Shown: positions 1 to 8,985 of the stretch, in pieces
How the letters are laid out: the number at the start of each line of letters is the position of its first letter
Numbering within the stretch: the first letter of the stretch is position 1
Source of the DNA: JAEUPI01 sp036520715
Lineage (GTDB): Bacteria > Pseudomonadota > Gammaproteobacteria > Burkholderiales > Burkholderiaceae_C
Direction: 5' to 3'
Assembly (NCBI GenBank): GCA_036520715.1
Contig: DATDJF010000251.1
Coordinates: 1 to 13,598 of the forward strand
DNA: 13,598 nt
Notes under the pieces: model-generated
What the model was told of the DNA's origin: nothing
What the model saw: only the letters and a program-made list of their open reading frames with translations
Database searches by the model: none
Translations under genes and position numbers: made by a program

Positions 1-1122
1 GCCGTCGCCCGACGCCTGCAGCGCTGCGTGCCGGCCGGCACCCTGGTGGCACGCCCTGGGGGCGACGAGTTCGTGCTGGTCGTGCGTGGGCCGCGCGCCG
101 CTGCCGACGAATTGGCGCGCGTGCTGTGCTCGGAGCTCGGGCAACTGATCCAGCTGAACGGACGCACGGCGCTGGTCGGTGCCAGCATCGGCATCGCGCA
201 CCACCCGGAGCATGGCTCGAACACATCCGACTTGATGCGCCGCGCCGACATGGCGATGTACAGCGCCAAGGCCCGCGGCGGCGGCAAGGCCGCCTGGTTC
301 GAGCCGGCGCTCGATGCACGAGTCGCCGAGCGCGCCGAGCTGCTGGCCGCTCTGCGGCACGCACAGGAGCGCGGCGAACTGGAGTTGCACTATCAGCCGC
401 GCGTGCACGCCCGCAGCGGCAAGGTCATCGGCGCCGAGGCGCTGCTGCGCTGGCGACACCCGGAACGCGGCATGGTGCCGGCGCCCACGTTCATCTCGCT
501 GCTGGAGGAAACCGGCCAGATCGACGGCGTGGGGCTGCTGGTCATCGAACAGGCAGCCGCACAACTGGCGCGTTGGCGGGCGCAAGGCACGGCACTGGAT
601 TCGATCGCCGTCAACCTGTCGGCGCGACAGCTGCAGGCGACGGGCCTGCCCGCGAGCGTGGCCGAGATCCTCGCCCGCCACGGCTTGCGGTCGAATGACC
701 TCGAGCTGGAAGTCACCGAGTCGATCTTCATGGGCGACGCGTCAGCGGCGATCCGCACGCTGCAGCAGCTTCACGACAGCGGCATCCGCATCGCGTTGGA
801 CGACTTCGGTACCGGCTACTCGTCACTGTCTTACCTGCACAAGCTGCCGATCGAGATCCTCAAGGTGGACCGCAGCTTCGTGGTCGAACTCGGACAGCGC
901 GAAAGCGCGTTGGCGCTGACACGCTCGATCCTGGCGTTGGCTCGCGCCTTGCACATGCGCGTGGTGGCCGAAGGCGTCGAAACGCAGGAACAGGCCGACT
1001 TGCTGATCAATCTGGGATGCGACGAATTGCAGGGCTACCTGTACGCACCGGCGCTGGACCCGACAGCCTTTGCGGCGTTCGTCGCGCGCCCGCTGCGCCT
1101 GGCCGCTACGCAAGCGGCGTAG
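1..1122 (+). CDS. GGDEF-EAL domain cyclic-di-GMP protein, 5'-truncated by window edge
   Basis: The reading frame is open from base 1, so the true start and any sensory N-terminus lie upstream; 373 codons are visible. The first part is the end of a diguanylate cyclase domain with an intact GGDEF motif at codons 20-24. The RxxD inhibitory I-site expected just before it is absent. A full EAL phosphodiesterase domain follows from about codon 115: EAL at 146-148, Asn205 in a NLSARQL block, E..TE at 237-240, DDFGTGYSSL at 267-276, Lys288 in LKVDRSF, Glu324 in VVAEGVET, and ELQGY near the end. These are the metal and catalytic residues of active EAL enzymes, so c-di-GMP hydrolysis to pGpG is likely. 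Whether the GGDEF half makes c-di-GMP or only binds GTP cannot be told. The gene converges on the fumarase gene with 10 bases between stops and no terminator hairpin. Confidence 0.93.
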   Translation, partial: AVARRLQRCVPAGTLVARPGGDEFVLVVRGPRAAADELARVLCSELGQLIQLNGRTALVGASIGIAHHPEHGSNTSDLMRRADMAMYSAKARGGGKAAWFEPALDARVAERAELLAALRHAQERGELELHYQPRVHARSGKVIGAEALLRWRHPERGMVPAPTFISLLEETGQIDGVGLLVIEQAAAQLARWRAQGTALDSIAVNLSARQLQATGLPASVAEILARHGLRSNDLELEVTESIFMGDASAAIRTLQQLHDSGIRIALDDFGTGYSSLSYLHKLPIEILKVDRSFVVELGQRESALALTRSILALARALHMRVVAEGVETQEQADLLINLGCDELQGYLYAPALDPTAFAAFVARPLRLAATQAA

Positions 1123-1132
1123 TGGCCGACCC

Positions 1133-2692
1133 TCAGGCCACGGCCACCGGAATCTTGCCGATGCGCGCCTGCCACTCGCGCGGCCCGGTGTTGTGCACGC
1201 TGGTGCCACCTGAATCGACTGCCACCGTGACCGGCATGTCCCTGACGTCGAACTCGTAGATCGCCTCCATGCCGAGGTCAGCGAAGCCCACCACCTTGGC
1301 GCCCTTGATCGCCTTGGCCACCAGGTAGGCGGCGCCACCCACCGCCATCAGGTAGGCGCTCTTGTGCTTGCGGATGGCCTCGATCGCCACCGGGCCCCGC
1401 TCGGCCTTGCCGATCATCGCGATGAGGCCGGTTGCGCTAAGCATCATCTCGGTGAACTTGTCCATGCGCGTCGCCGTGGTGGGGCCGGCCGGGCCGACCA
1501 CCTCATCGCGCACCGGGTCGACCGGGCCGACGTAGTAGATGACGCGGTTGCGAAAGTCCACCGGCAGCGGCTCACCCTTGGCGAGCATGTCCTGGATGCG
1601 CTTGTGCGCGGCGTCGCGGCCGGTGAGCATGCGGCCCGACAGCAGCAGCGTGTCGCCGGGCTTCCAGCTCGCCACCTCGGCCGGAGTCAGCGCGTTCAGA
1701 TCGACCTTGCGGCTCTTGTTGTAGTCGGGCGCCCAGTGCACGTCGGGCCACAGGCTCAGGCTCGGCGGATCGAGGAACGCCGGGCCGGAGCCATCGAGCA
1801 CCACGTGCGCGTGGCGGGTGGCGGCGCAATTGGGAATCATCGCCACCGGCTTGCCGGCCGCATGTGTGGGGTAGGTCCTGATCTTCACGTCGAGCACGGT
1901 GGTCAGGCCGCCCAGCCCCTGGGCACCGATGCCCAGCGCGTTGACCTTTTCGTACAGCTCGATGCGCAGCTCCTCGAGCTTGTTGCTCGGGCCGCGCTGC
2001 AGCAGCGCCGACATGTCGATGTCTTCCATCAGCGCCTGCTTGGCCAACAGCATCGCGCGTTCGGCAGTGCCGCCCACGCCGATGCCCAGCATGCCGGGCG
2101 GGCACCAGCCGGCGCCCATGGTGGGCACCGTCTTCAGCACCCAGTCGACCAGGCTGTCGCTGGGATTCATCATGATGAACTTGCTCTTGTTCTCGCTGCC
2201 GCCGCCTTTTGCGGCAACCGTCACATCCACCGTGGTGCCAGGCACCAGTTCCACGTGAATCACCGCCGGTGTATTGTCACGAGTGTTCTTGCGCTCGAAC
2301 AGCGCATCGGCCAGGACCGATGCACGCAGCGGGTTGTCGGCATCGAGGTAGCCGCGGCGCACACCCTCGTTGACGGCATCCTCGAGCGAACCGGTGAAGC
2401 CGTCGAAGCGCACGTCCATGCCGATGCGCAGGAACACGTTGACGATGCCGGTGTCCTGGCACATCGGGCGCCGGCCCTCGGCGCTCATGCGCGAGTTGGT
2501 GAGGATCTGCGCGATCGCGTCCTTGGCTGCCGCGCTTTGCTCCACCTCGTAAGCGCGGGCCAGGTGGGTGATGTAGTCGGCCGGGTGGTAGTAGCTGATG
2601 TACTGCAAGGTGGCGGCGACCGTCTCGATCAAGTCGTTGGCGCGCAGGGTGGTCGGCATGGCGGGCTGCTGTCGGCTGATGGTGGCCGACAC
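1133..2692 (-). CDS. fumA: Class I fumarate hydratase (iron-sulfur fumarase)
   Basis: Cytoplasmic TCA-cycle enzyme that interconverts fumarate and (S)-malate using a [4Fe-4S] cluster. It is 519 aa from the GTG start. The N-terminal alpha part contains three cysteines in family-typical contexts: Cys78 in RRPMCQDTG, Cys197 in GWCPPGMLG and Cys289 in NCAATRH. Their spacings of 119 and 92 resemble the 105/224/318 ligands of E. coli FumA. The C-terminal beta part ends with the conserved GGTSVHNTGPREW block. Start choice: GTG at 2692 has an AGGA at 2700-2703 with a 7-base spacer. An in-frame ATG at 2657-2659 would give 508 aa and, from memory, fits the N-terminus of relatives better, but has no visible ribosome site. 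The gene follows the UPF0114 gene on the same strand after 43 bases, so the two may share a transcript. This cluster type is known to be sensitive to oxygen and superoxide. Confidence 0.95.
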   Translation of the reverse strand: MSATISRQQPAMPTTLRANDLIETVAATLQYISYYHPADYITHLARAYEVEQSAAAKDAIAQILTNSRMSAEGRRPMCQDTGIVNVFLRIGMDVRFDGFTGSLEDAVNEGVRRGYLDADNPLRASVLADALFERKNTRDNTPAVIHVELVPGTTVDVTVAAKGGGSENKSKFIMMNPSDSLVDWVLKTVPTMGAGWCPPGMLGIGVGGTAERAMLLAKQALMEDIDMSALLQRGPSNKLEELRIELYEKVNALGIGAQGLGGLTTVLDVKIRTYPTHAAGKPVAMIPNCAATRHAHVVLDGSGPAFLDPPSLSLWPDVHWAPDYNKSRKVDLNALTPAEVASWKPGDTLLLSGRMLTGRDAAHKRIQDMLAKGEPLPVDFRNRVIYYVGPVDPVRDEVVGPAGPTTATRMDKFTEMMLSATGLIAMIGKAERGPVAIEAIRKHKSAYLMAVGGAAYLVAKAIKGAKVVGFADLGMEAIYEFDVRDMPVTVAVDSGGTSVHNTGPREWQARIGKIPVAVA

Positions 2693-2699
2693 AGTTTAG

Positions 2700-2704
2700 T
2701 CCTG
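2700..2704 (-). promoter_or_regulatory. Ribosome binding site deciding the fumarase start
   Basis: On the minus strand the sequence CAGGA ends 7 bases before the GTG at 2692. No purine-rich site lies in front of the alternative ATG at 2659. This favours the GTG start, although homology recalled from relatives favours the ATG. Confidence 0.5.
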
Positions 2705-2714
2705 CCAAACCGCT

Positions 2715-2734
2715 GCGCCGCCGCTGGGCGGCGC
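2715..2734 (-). terminator. GC-rich hairpin between UPF0114 gene and fumarase gene
   Basis: A perfect 8-bp stem, GCGCCGCC paired with GGCGGCGC around a 4-base loop, begins immediately after the stop codon of the UPF0114 gene. On the minus strand it is followed by AGCGGTTTGG, which has only three consecutive T residues, so it is at best a weak Rho-independent terminator. It could instead be an attenuating or mRNA-stabilising hairpin within a bicistronic message. The structure is seen in the sequence; its function is inferred. Confidence 0.4.
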
Positions 2735-2735
2735 G

Positions 2736-3335
2736 TCAGTGATCGTCGCGGCCCGGGGCGCCGACCAGGCGGTCTGCAGCGGCCACCGCCAGCGCCGACA
2801 ACAGGAAGGCCAGGTGGATGGCCGTCTGCCACAACAACGTCTTCTCGGTGTAGTTGTCGGCGTTGATGAAGGTCTTCAGCAGATGGATCGAGCTGATGCC
2901 GATGATGGCAGTAGCCAGCTTGACCTTCAGCACCGACGCATTGACGTGGCTCAGCCACTCGGGCTGGTCGGGGTGGCTTTGCAGGTTGAGGCGCGACACG
3001 AAGGTCTCGTAGCCACCGACGATCACCATGATCAGCAGGTTGCTGATCATCACCACGTCGATCAGCCCCAGCACGACCAGCATGATGATGGTCTCGTTGA
3101 GGCCGTCGACCGGGTGGTCCTTGTAGCCGACGCTCTTGACCAGGCTGGCCAGCGCCTGCTGGTTGCCGAACGCGGCCTCCACCAGGTGCCACAACTCGAC
3201 CCAGAAATGAAAGACGTACACCGCCTGCGCGGCGATGAGGCCCAGGTACAGCGGCAACTGCAGCCAACGGCTGGCGAAGATCAAGCTGGGCAGGGGGCGC
3301 AGCCGGGTTTCGGCGGGGTCGCGTGGTGGGGTCAT
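2736..3335 (-). CDS. yqhA: UPF0114 (YqhA / TIGR00645) family inner-membrane protein
   Basis: A 199-aa integral membrane protein of the UPF0114 family, whose biochemical role is unknown. The family is recognisable from FASRWLQLPLYLGL near residue 20, NLLIMVIVGGYETFVSRL in the middle, and the ISSIHLLKTFI block. Four hydrophobic segments are visible, near residues 25-47, 85-110, 135-155 and 165-190. Compared with E. coli YqhA as I recall it, there is an insertion of roughly 20 residues in the loop between the first and second segments. The ATG at 3335 is preceded by a weak GGAT 9 bases upstream. It is the first gene of a probable two-gene minus-strand unit with fumarase and is divergent from acs. 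No function beyond membrane location can be supported. Confidence 0.88.
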   Translation of the reverse strand: MTPPRDPAETRLRPLPSLIFASRWLQLPLYLGLIAAQAVYVFHFWVELWHLVEAAFGNQQALASLVKSVGYKDHPVDGLNETIIMLVVLGLIDVVMISNLLIMVIVGGYETFVSRLNLQSHPDQPEWLSHVNASVLKVKLATAIIGISSIHLLKTFINADNYTEKTLLWQTAIHLAFLLSALAVAAADRLVGAPGRDDH

Positions 3336-3501
3336 GCAGGTTTGATCCGGAGCAAAAGGCGGTGTCGAGGGCGGGCGAATTCTAGTGGCGGGTCCGCACC
3401 AGCAGTCGCTAGAGTAAGGGCTTCGTCAGCGCGGGGCGGCACATTGCGCCGCGGCGTGTCGCGCCCGCTGAGGTTTTCCGCCAGAGCCACAGGAGACCGC
3501 C
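3336..3501. promoter_or_regulatory. Divergent intergenic region between UPF0114 gene and acs
   Basis: This 166-base gap must hold the promoters for both directions. On the minus strand TAGAAT (3379-3384) is a reasonable -10 hexamer 44 bases before the UPF0114 start, but I see no good -35 at the right distance. On the plus strand a 10-base perfect palindrome, CGCCGCGGCG (3447-3456), lies 45 bases before the acs start and could be an operator half-site pair or a small mRNA hairpin. acs has a clear AGGAG at 3491-3495, six bases before its ATG. No sigma-54 -24/-12 element was recognised. Confidence 0.35.
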
Positions 3502-5463
<1,962 letters not shown>

Positions 5464-5480
5464 CCGGCTGCAGCAAACAA

Positions 5481-5505
5481 CAAGGCCCCGCGATGCGGGG
5501 CCTTG
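5481..5505. terminator. Rho-independent terminator between convergent acs and cytochrome c genes
   Basis: A perfect 11-bp stem, CAAGGCCCCGC paired with GCGGGGCCTTG around the loop GAT, lies 18 bases after the acs stop and 24 bases after the cytochrome stop on the other strand. On the minus strand the stem is followed by TTGTTTGCTG, giving a partial T-tract. On the plus strand the following bases (CTGCTCGTGG) are T-poor. It probably works on both strands but should be stronger for the cytochrome transcript. Confidence 0.8.
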
Positions 5506-5528
5506 CTGCTCGTGGAACGGCGTGCGGC

Positions 5529-5834
5529 CTACTTGACCGTCAGCACCCAGGTCGCCAGCGTCTTGGCCTCGTCGGCGTTGACCTGCGGGTTGGCCGGCAT
5601 CGGAATCTGCCCCCACACGCCGGTGCCGCCCTTTTGAATTTTCTCCGCCAGCTTGGCCGCCGCGTCCTTCTGGCCGGCGTACTTGGCGGCGACTTCCTTG
5701 TAGGAGGGCCCGACCAACTTCTTGTCCGTCTGGTGGCATGCCAGGCAGTTTTTCTTCTCGGCCAGAGCTGGGTTGGCGAAGGCGGCCGGAGTGACAACAG
5801 CGGCAACAATCGTCGCGAGAGCGAGCTTTTTCAT
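5529..5834 (-). CDS. Small periplasmic class I cytochrome c (c551/c552-like)
   Basis: A 101-aa monohaem electron carrier. A Sec signal peptide covers about residues 1-20 or 1-25, with possible cleavage after AFA or ALA. The haem-binding CLACH follows at 30-34 (Cys30 and Cys33 thioether links, His34 axial ligand). The sixth ligand is probably Met79 in the conserved PMPANPQV turn. After cleavage the mature protein is roughly 76-81 residues, the size of bacterial cytochrome c551/c552. It presumably shuttles electrons in the periplasm between a bc1-type complex and a terminal oxidase or reductase; no partner is encoded nearby. The ATG at 5834 has AAGGAA directly upstream. It converges with acs and diverges from the Trp-rich protein gene. 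Terminal electron acceptor and redox partner are not deducible. Confidence 0.93.
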   Translation of the reverse strand: MKKLALATIVAAVVTPAAFANPALAEKKNCLACHQTDKKLVGPSYKEVAAKYAGQKDAAAKLAEKIQKGGTGVWGQIPMPANPQVNADEAKTLATWVLTVK

Positions 5835-5951
5835 GGTTTCCTTTCGGCGATGGCGATGGGCTCGGATACAGTGATCTGCAACGTGATTTTAGGTCGGCGG
5901 GTTGACGCCTCCATCAGGGGTGCCCGGCGACGACCTGCTCGGGAGACGGGT
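5835..5951. promoter_or_regulatory. Divergent intergenic region, cytochrome c / Trp-rich protein genes
   Basis: This 117-base gap separates two divergent starts and should contain both promoters. A TAAAAT-like hexamer on the minus strand (around 5886-5891) is the only AT-rich element, about 55 bases before the cytochrome ATG. I find no convincing -35 partner for it and nothing convincing on the plus strand. The Trp-rich gene has GGGAG at 5941-5945, six bases before its ATG. Confidence 0.25.
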
Positions 5952-6350
5952 ATGTGGTTCGTGGTGGTCGGCTGCGTGCTGCTGCTGATGAAACTGACCG
6001 AATTCGGCTTCGCCGCCGAATGGTCATGGTTGGTGATCCTGGCGCCGTTCGGCCTGGCGGTCGCCTGGTGGTCGTTCGCCGACGGCGTGGGCCTGACCAA
6101 GCAGCGCGAGATGAACAAGCTGGAAGAGCGCAAGCACGAGCGCCGCCGCAAGCACATGGAAGCGCTCGGCCTGAACTGGCGCCGCGACCGCCGCGTGGCG
6201 GTGATCAAGGAAACACGCAAGGTCGCGCCGCCGCAATTGGCTCAGGTGAAGAAGACCGAGGATGAGCGCCACAACCGCGACGTGATCACGGCGTTCCTGC
6301 CCAGCCGCCAGGAGCTGCCGCCACAGCGCGTCGACGACAAAGCGGCCTGA
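5952..6350 (+). CDS. Small Trp-rich membrane protein (TIGR04438-like)
   Basis: A 132-aa protein starting MWFVVVG, with two hydrophobic segments (about residues 2-17 and 24-42) rich in tryptophan, including EWSW and AVAWWSF. A strongly basic region follows (KLEERKHERRRKHMEAL), then a basic, proline-containing tail to residue 132. The N-terminal half matches the small Trp-rich protein family that I associate with Burkholderiales, whose function is unknown. The likely arrangement is two membrane passes with a positively charged cytoplasmic tail, since positive residues follow the second segment. The tail after about residue 75 seems longer than in the family members I recall. The frame stays open upstream, but ATG 5952 is the only start with a good ribosome site (GGGAG, six bases away) and matches the family N-terminus. 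It ends 7 bases before the convergent ilvD stop. Confidence 0.8.
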   Translation: MWFVVVGCVLLLMKLTEFGFAAEWSWLVILAPFGLAVAWWSFADGVGLTKQREMNKLEERKHERRRKHMEALGLNWRRDRRVAVIKETRKVAPPQLAQVKKTEDERHNRDVITAFLPSRQELPPQRVDDKAA

Positions 6351-6357
6351 AGGGCTC

Positions 6358-8046
6358 TCATCGCTCGTCGTAGCGATCGAGCACGGCGCCCTGGCTGGCA
6401 CTCGACGCATTCTTCCAGAACTTGCCCAACACGCCGCGCACGTAGCGCGGCGCCGGCGCACGCCAGGCGGAGCGGCGCTTCGCGATCTCGGCATCACTCA
6501 CGTCGAGCTGCAACAGCAGCTTGTGCGCGTCGATGGTGATCGCATCGCCCTCATGGATCAGCGCGATCAGGCCGCCTTCGTATGCTTCGGGCGCGACATG
6601 GCCGACCACCATGCCCCAGGTGCCGCCTGAGAAGCGGCCGTCGGTGATCAGGCCCACCGTTTCGCCCAGGCCCTGGCCGATCAACGCACTCGTCGGCGCC
6701 AGCATCTCGGGCATGCCCGGTCCGCCGCGCGGCCCCAGGTAGCGCAGCACCATCACGTCGCCGGCCTTGATCCGGCCGGCCATGATCGCCGCCAGCGCCG
6801 ATTGCTCGTCGTCGAAGACGCGCGCGGGCCCGGTGATCACCGGATTCTTCAGTCCGGTGATCTTGGCCACGCATCCCTCGGGCGACAGGTTGCCTTTGAG
6901 AATCGCGAGGTGGCCCTGTTCGTACATCGGCTCGGCGATCGTGCGGATGACCTCCTGGTCCTTGCGCGGCACGTCGGGCACGTCGGCCAGGCTCTCGGCG
7001 ATCGTCTGGCCGGTGATCGTCAGGCAATCGCCGTGCAGCAGCCCGGCCTTCAACAACACCTTCATCACCTGTGGAATGCCGCCGGCGCGATGCAGGTCGA
7101 TCGCCATGAAGCGGCCACTGGGCTTGAGGTCGCACAGCACCGGCACTTTCTGGCGCACCCGCTCGAAGTCGTCGATGGTCCAGGGCACGCCTGCCGCGTG
7201 CGCGATGGCCAGGAAGTGCAGCACCGCGTTGGTCGAGCCGCCGGTGGCCATGATCACCGCCACCGCGTTCTCGATCGACCGGCGGGTGACGATGTCGCGT
7301 GGCTTCAAGTCGTTCTTCACCGCGTCGACCAGCACGGCGGCTGCGCGCTTGACGTGGCCGACGATCTCGTCCTCGACGTTGGCCATCGTCGACGAGAAGG
7401 GCAGGCTCATGCCGAGCGCCTCGAACGCGGAGCTCATCGTGTTGGCGGTGTACATGCCGCCGCACGAGCCGCTGCCGGGGATCGCGCGCCGTTCGATCTG
7501 GCAGAAGTCTTCTTCGCTCATGCGGCCGGCCGAGAACTGGCCCACCGCCTCGAACACGCTGACGATGTTGAGATCCTGGCCCTTGTAGCGGCCGGGCAGG
7601 ATGGTGCCGCCGTAGACGTAGATCGCCGGCACGTTGGCGCGCACGATGCCCATCATGCCTCCGGGCATGTTCTTGTCGCAGCCGCCGATCACCAGCACGC
7701 CGTCCATCCACTGGCCGCCGACGCAGGTCTCCACACAATCGGCGATCACCTCGCGCGACACCAGCGAATACTTCATGCCCTCGGTGCCCATCGCCATGCC
7801 GTCGCTGATGGTCGGCGTGCCGAAGATCTGCGGGTTGGCGCCGGCATCGTGCAGGGCCTGCACGGCGGCATCGGCCAGCCGCTGCAGCCCCGAGTTGCAC
7901 GGCGTGATCGTCGAGTGCCCGTTGGCCACGCCGATCATCGGCTTGGCAAAGTCGCCGGCCTCGTAGCCCATCGCGTAGTACATCGAGCGATTCGGCGCAC
8001 GCGCCACGCCCTCGGTGATGTTCTTGGAGCGGCGGTTCATGCTCAT
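6358..8046 (-). CDS. ilvD: Dihydroxy-acid dehydratase
   Basis: Catalyses dehydration of 2,3-dihydroxy-isovalerate and 2,3-dihydroxy-3-methylvalerate to the 2-keto acids, the penultimate step in valine and isoleucine synthesis (also feeding leucine and pantothenate). It is 562 aa, within the usual 555-620. Three cysteine ligands for the Fe-S cluster are visible: Cys50 in ITPCNSGL, Cys123 in the signature GGCDKNMPGG, and Cys195 in GSGSCGGMYTANTM. The C-terminal signature LITDGRFSGGTWG is present. The cluster type ([2Fe-2S] or [4Fe-4S]) cannot be settled from sequence alone. ATG 8046 is chosen because AAGGA lies nine bases upstream; a second in-frame ATG at 8040 is six bases further in. The frame remains open far upstream but that stretch is antisense to lgt. 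The gene stands apart from other ilv genes and is divergent from lgt. Confidence 0.96.
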   Translation of the reverse strand: MSMNRRSKNITEGVARAPNRSMYYAMGYEAGDFAKPMIGVANGHSTITPCNSGLQRLADAAVQALHDAGANPQIFGTPTISDGMAMGTEGMKYSLVSREVIADCVETCVGGQWMDGVLVIGGCDKNMPGGMMGIVRANVPAIYVYGGTILPGRYKGQDLNIVSVFEAVGQFSAGRMSEEDFCQIERRAIPGSGSCGGMYTANTMSSAFEALGMSLPFSSTMANVEDEIVGHVKRAAAVLVDAVKNDLKPRDIVTRRSIENAVAVIMATGGSTNAVLHFLAIAHAAGVPWTIDDFERVRQKVPVLCDLKPSGRFMAIDLHRAGGIPQVMKVLLKAGLLHGDCLTITGQTIAESLADVPDVPRKDQEVIRTIAEPMYEQGHLAILKGNLSPEGCVAKITGLKNPVITGPARVFDDEQSALAAIMAGRIKAGDVMVLRYLGPRGGPGMPEMLAPTSALIGQGLGETVGLITDGRFSGGTWGMVVGHVAPEAYEGGLIALIHEGDAITIDAHKLLLQLDVSDAEIAKRRSAWRAPAPRYVRGVLGKFWKNASSASQGAVLDRYDER

Positions 8047-8169
8047 GCGAGTGCGTCCTTCAGCGAGTGCGAGCGTGGGTCGGCGAAACGTATCGTAGCG
8101 CCGGCGCAAGGGACGCCGCTTTTTTGCGGCGACAATCGCGCTCGGTTTTTCGAAGAGGGTCTCAAGCCG
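8047..8169. promoter_or_regulatory. Divergent intergenic region between ilvD and lgt
   Basis: This 123-base gap carries promoters for both directions. A small inverted repeat, GCCGC-TTTTTT-GCGGC (8115-8130), sits in its middle, with GACAAT (8131-8136) just after it as a possible -10 for lgt. No well-spaced -35 accompanies it. I see no leader peptide with a run of branched-chain codons, so classical ilv attenuation is not supported. Confidence 0.3.
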
Positions 8170-8985
8170 ATGCTGGTGCATCCGCAGTTCGATCCGGTGG
8201 CGCTGGACTTCTCGCGCATCGGCGTGCCGATCGCCGTGCACTGGTATGGGCTCACCTACCTGGCCGCGTTCGGCCTGTTCCTCTGGCTGGCGCGCCTGCG
8301 CGTGGCGCAGCCGCCGTTCGCCGACACCGGCTGGACGCGCCGCGACGTCGAGGACCTGCTGTTCTACGGCGTGCTCGGCGTCGTGATCGGTGGCCGCCTG
8401 GGTTACGTGCTGTTCTACAAGCCGGGCTACTACGCGGCACATCCGCTGGAATCGTTGGCCATCTGGAAGGGCGGCATGGCCTTTCACGGCGGGTTGCTGG
8501 GCGCCATCGCCGCGATGGCCTTGTTCGGCCGCCTGCGTGGGCGACCGTTCCTGCAGGTGACCGATCTGGTGGCGCCGTGCGTGCCCACCGGCCTGGCCGC
8601 CGGACGCATCGGCAACTTCATCAACGGCGAGCTGTGGGGGCGGCCCGCGGACCCGGCGCTGCCGTGGGCGATGGTGTTCCCGCAATCGGGCACTCCCGAT
8701 CCGCGCCACCCGTCGCAGCTGTACCAGTTCGCCCTCGAAGGCTTGCTGCTGTTCGCGCTGCTGTGGCTGTACGCGAGGCACCCGCGGCCGATGGGGCAGG
8801 TGTCCGGCGCGTTCCTGGTCGGCTACGGCGTGCTGCGATTCGTCGCCGAGTTCTTCCGCGAGCCCGACAGCTTTCTCGGCCTGCAGGCACTCGGCCTGTC
8901 GCGCGGGCAATGGCTGTGCGTGCCGATGGTGCTGGCCGGCGTGGCGCTGATGATCTGGGCGGCTCGTCGCCAGACACTGAAGTGA
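8170..8985 (+). CDS. lgt: Prolipoprotein diacylglyceryl transferase
   Basis: Inner-membrane enzyme that transfers diacylglycerol from phosphatidylglycerol to the lipobox cysteine of prolipoproteins, the first step in lipoprotein maturation. The 271-aa protein has about seven hydrophobic segments. The Lgt signature GRIGNFINGELWGRP spans residues 145-159 with Arg146 and Glu154. His106 lies in MAFHGG. These match Arg143, Glu151 and His103 of E. coli Lgt with a constant offset of three. The N-terminus, MLVHPQFDPVALDFSRIGVP, is typical of the family. ATG 8170 is chosen on that match; an AGAGGG lies about ten bases upstream. The 3' end overlaps dnaQ by four bases, so the two are almost certainly co-transcribed and translationally coupled. 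Confidence 0.96.
   Translation: MLVHPQFDPVALDFSRIGVPIAVHWYGLTYLAAFGLFLWLARLRVAQPPFADTGWTRRDVEDLLFYGVLGVVIGGRLGYVLFYKPGYYAAHPLESLAIWKGGMAFHGGLLGAIAAMALFGRLRGRPFLQVTDLVAPCVPTGLAAGRIGNFINGELWGRPADPALPWAMVFPQSGTPDPRHPSQLYQFALEGLLLFALLWLYARHPRPMGQVSGAFLVGYGVLRFVAEFFREPDSFLGLQALGLSRGQWLCVPMVLAGVALMIWAARRQTLK

Noticed and set aside
1123..1132. Terminator between the convergent GGDEF-EAL and fumarase genes
   Set aside because: Only ten bases separate the stops and no stem with a T-tract was found there or just inside either gene.
1364..2866. 500-codon plus-strand open frame opposite fumarase
   Set aside because: It is antisense to a recognisable class I fumarase; the translation is His/Arg/Gly-rich and domainless, typical of a shadow frame.
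5493..5951. Upstream in-frame extension of the Trp-rich protein
   Set aside because: It overlaps the cytochrome c gene on the opposite strand and reads as low-complexity shadow sequence; ATG 5952 has the ribosome site and the family start.
6802..8169. Upstream in-frame extension of lgt
   Set aside because: It is antisense to ilvD and lacks Lgt character; the family N-terminus begins at ATG 8170.
8047..8910. Upstream in-frame extension of ilvD reaching 850 codons
   Set aside because: The extension is antisense to lgt and has no family similarity, while ATG 8046 has a ribosome site and matches the usual IlvD N-terminus.
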